A stretch of 8,214 bases of DNA from Thermodesulfobacteriota bacterium (lineage in GTDB: Bacteria; Desulfobacterota; Dissulfuribacteria; Dissulfuribacterales; UBA3076). Where the stretch lies: the NCBI GenBank assembly GCA_003645605.1, contig QNAY01000049.1, forward strand, positions 1 to 8,214. The letters are read 5' to 3'. Made by a program: the position numbers and the translations under genes. Shown here in pieces: positions 7,993-8,214 of the stretch (the first letter of the stretch is position 1; every line of letters starts with the position of its first letter). The notes beneath the pieces were generated by a model. The model made no database searches. It saw only the letters and a list, made by a program, of their open reading frames with translations, and was not told the origin of the DNA.

Positions 7993-8020
7993 CGTCATTC
8001 CGGCGAAAGCCGGAATCCAG
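7993..8020 (+). repeat. 28-nt palindromic repeat, unit 2, inverted copy of unit 1
   Basis: The unit has an 8-bp stem, ATTCCGGC (7997-8004) with GCCGGAAT (8009-8016), and the loop GAAA (8005-8008). Compared with unit 1 only one stem pair differs, g8002-c8011 here against t7958-a7967 there, so pairing is kept. The two units face each other across 16 bases (7977-7992), so together they could also form one long stem of 28 positions with two mismatches. Confidence 0.85.
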
Positions 8021-8053
8021 ACATCTTACCCTGAGTTAGGAACGGGAGATAAA

Positions 8054-8115
8054 TAGTGTCTGAACGGCCTTTTCGTTCAAACACTAGTTATGGTTAATTA
8101 GTGTCTGAACGAAAA
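8054..8115. repeat. Three-arm repeat built on TAGTGTCTGAACG, with two competing hairpins
   Basis: TAGTGTCTGAACG occurs as a direct repeat at 8054-8066 and 8099-8111. Between them lies an inverted arm, CGTTCAAACACTA (8074-8086). The middle arm can pair with the left copy (TAGTGT and TGAACG paired, one c/a mismatch, loop 8067-8073). It can instead pair with the right copy, where the match extends outward to 17 positions with one mismatch (8070-8086 with 8099-8115, loop of 12). The two structures exclude each other. The function is unknown; it may be a decayed small mobile element or a transcriptional signal. Confidence 0.75.
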
Positions 8116-8126
8116 CTAACCAAAAC

Positions 8127-8154
8127 TGTCATTTCGAGCAAAGCGAGAAATCTT
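8127..8154 (+). repeat. 28-nt repeat of a second family, unit A (TGTCATTTCGA...GAGAAATCTT)
   Basis: The core 8132-8150 folds with TTTC paired to GAAA, two opposed G and A bases (g8136-a8146 and a8137-g8145), then GC paired to GC and an AAA loop. It is an imperfect inverted copy of unit B, agreeing at 24 of 28 positions. Similar TCATTTCGAG...GAGAAATC intergenic repeats are known to recur in many bacterial genomes. Confidence 0.75.
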
Positions 8155-8178
8155 ATCGTACTGAAAATACAGGCATTA

Positions 8179-8206
8179 AAGATTTCTCCCTACGGTCGAA
8201 ATGACA
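8179..8206 (-). repeat. 28-nt repeat of the second family, unit B, inverted copy of unit A
   Basis: Read on the minus strand, the first 11 bases (TGTCATTTCGA) and last 10 (GAGAAATCTT) are identical to unit A. The inner stem is CC paired to GG around a GTA loop, where unit A has GC paired to GC around AAA. One of the two inner pairs is thus swapped from G-C to C-G with pairing kept, and the opposed G and A bases are unchanged. The 24-base spacer to unit A (8155-8178) shows no further feature. Confidence 0.75.
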
Positions 8207-8214
8207 AAAAGAGG

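Larger units (their letters stand above)
7895..8214. other. Gene-free intergenic region packed with inverted repeats
   Basis: No reading frame here has protein-like character. Bases 7895-7948 form an AT-rich leader before nnr in which the nnr promoter might lie, but I see no convincing -35/-10 pair. From 7949 to 8206 three unrelated repeat elements occupy most of the sequence, listed separately. The right edge of the window cuts the region, so the next gene upstream is unknown. Confidence 0.7.

Noticed and set aside
7949..8206. CRISPR array
   Set aside because: The 28-nt repeats occur as just two copies per family, in inverted rather than direct orientation, with short unequal spacers and no cas genes.

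Overview
This 8.2 kb window looks like ordinary bacterial chromosome with a short repeat-rich intergenic stretch at its right end. Gene content and order are compatible with a Desulfobacterota (former Deltaproteobacteria) or similar anaerobic Gram-negative lineage: a precorrin-2 dehydrogenase without a fused methyltransferase, then a CcsA-type cytochrome c assembly protein overlapping hemA. This assignment is an inference from gene order and protein style, not from a marker gene.

Layout. Bases 1-3258 (+) hold most of smc, the chromosome condensation ATPase, open at the left edge so that the first part of the head domain with the Walker A motif lies outside. A gap of about 90 bp separates it from a convergent four-gene cluster on the minus strand. 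Read in the direction of transcription, this cluster is nnr (bifunctional NAD(P)HX epimerase/dehydratase, 7873-6332), a precorrin-2 dehydrogenase (6258-5560), ccsA (haem-handling cytochrome c assembly protein, 5518-4691) and hemA (glutamyl-tRNA reductase, 4722-3346). Spacings of about 73 bp and 41 bp, then a 32-base (or 20-base) overlap, suggest one operon. HemA makes the first committed precursor of all tetrapyrroles, the precorrin-2 dehydrogenase feeds the sirohaem branch, and CcsA delivers haem to apocytochromes c. Nnr repairs damaged NAD(P)H and is a housekeeping passenger or lead gene.

The stretch from 7895 to the right edge (about 320 bp) has no credible gene. It holds three unrelated inverted-repeat elements in a row: a pair of 28-nt palindromic units (7949-7976 and 7993-8020), a three-arm element built on the motif TAGTGTCTGAACG (8054-8115), and a second pair of 28-nt units (8127-8154 and 8179-8206). 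In both pairs the two copies differ at matched stem positions so that base pairing is kept, which is direct sequence evidence that the folded form matters or that the copies come from structured families. I see no new multi-gene system here. The repeat cluster is the only part that core genes do not explain.
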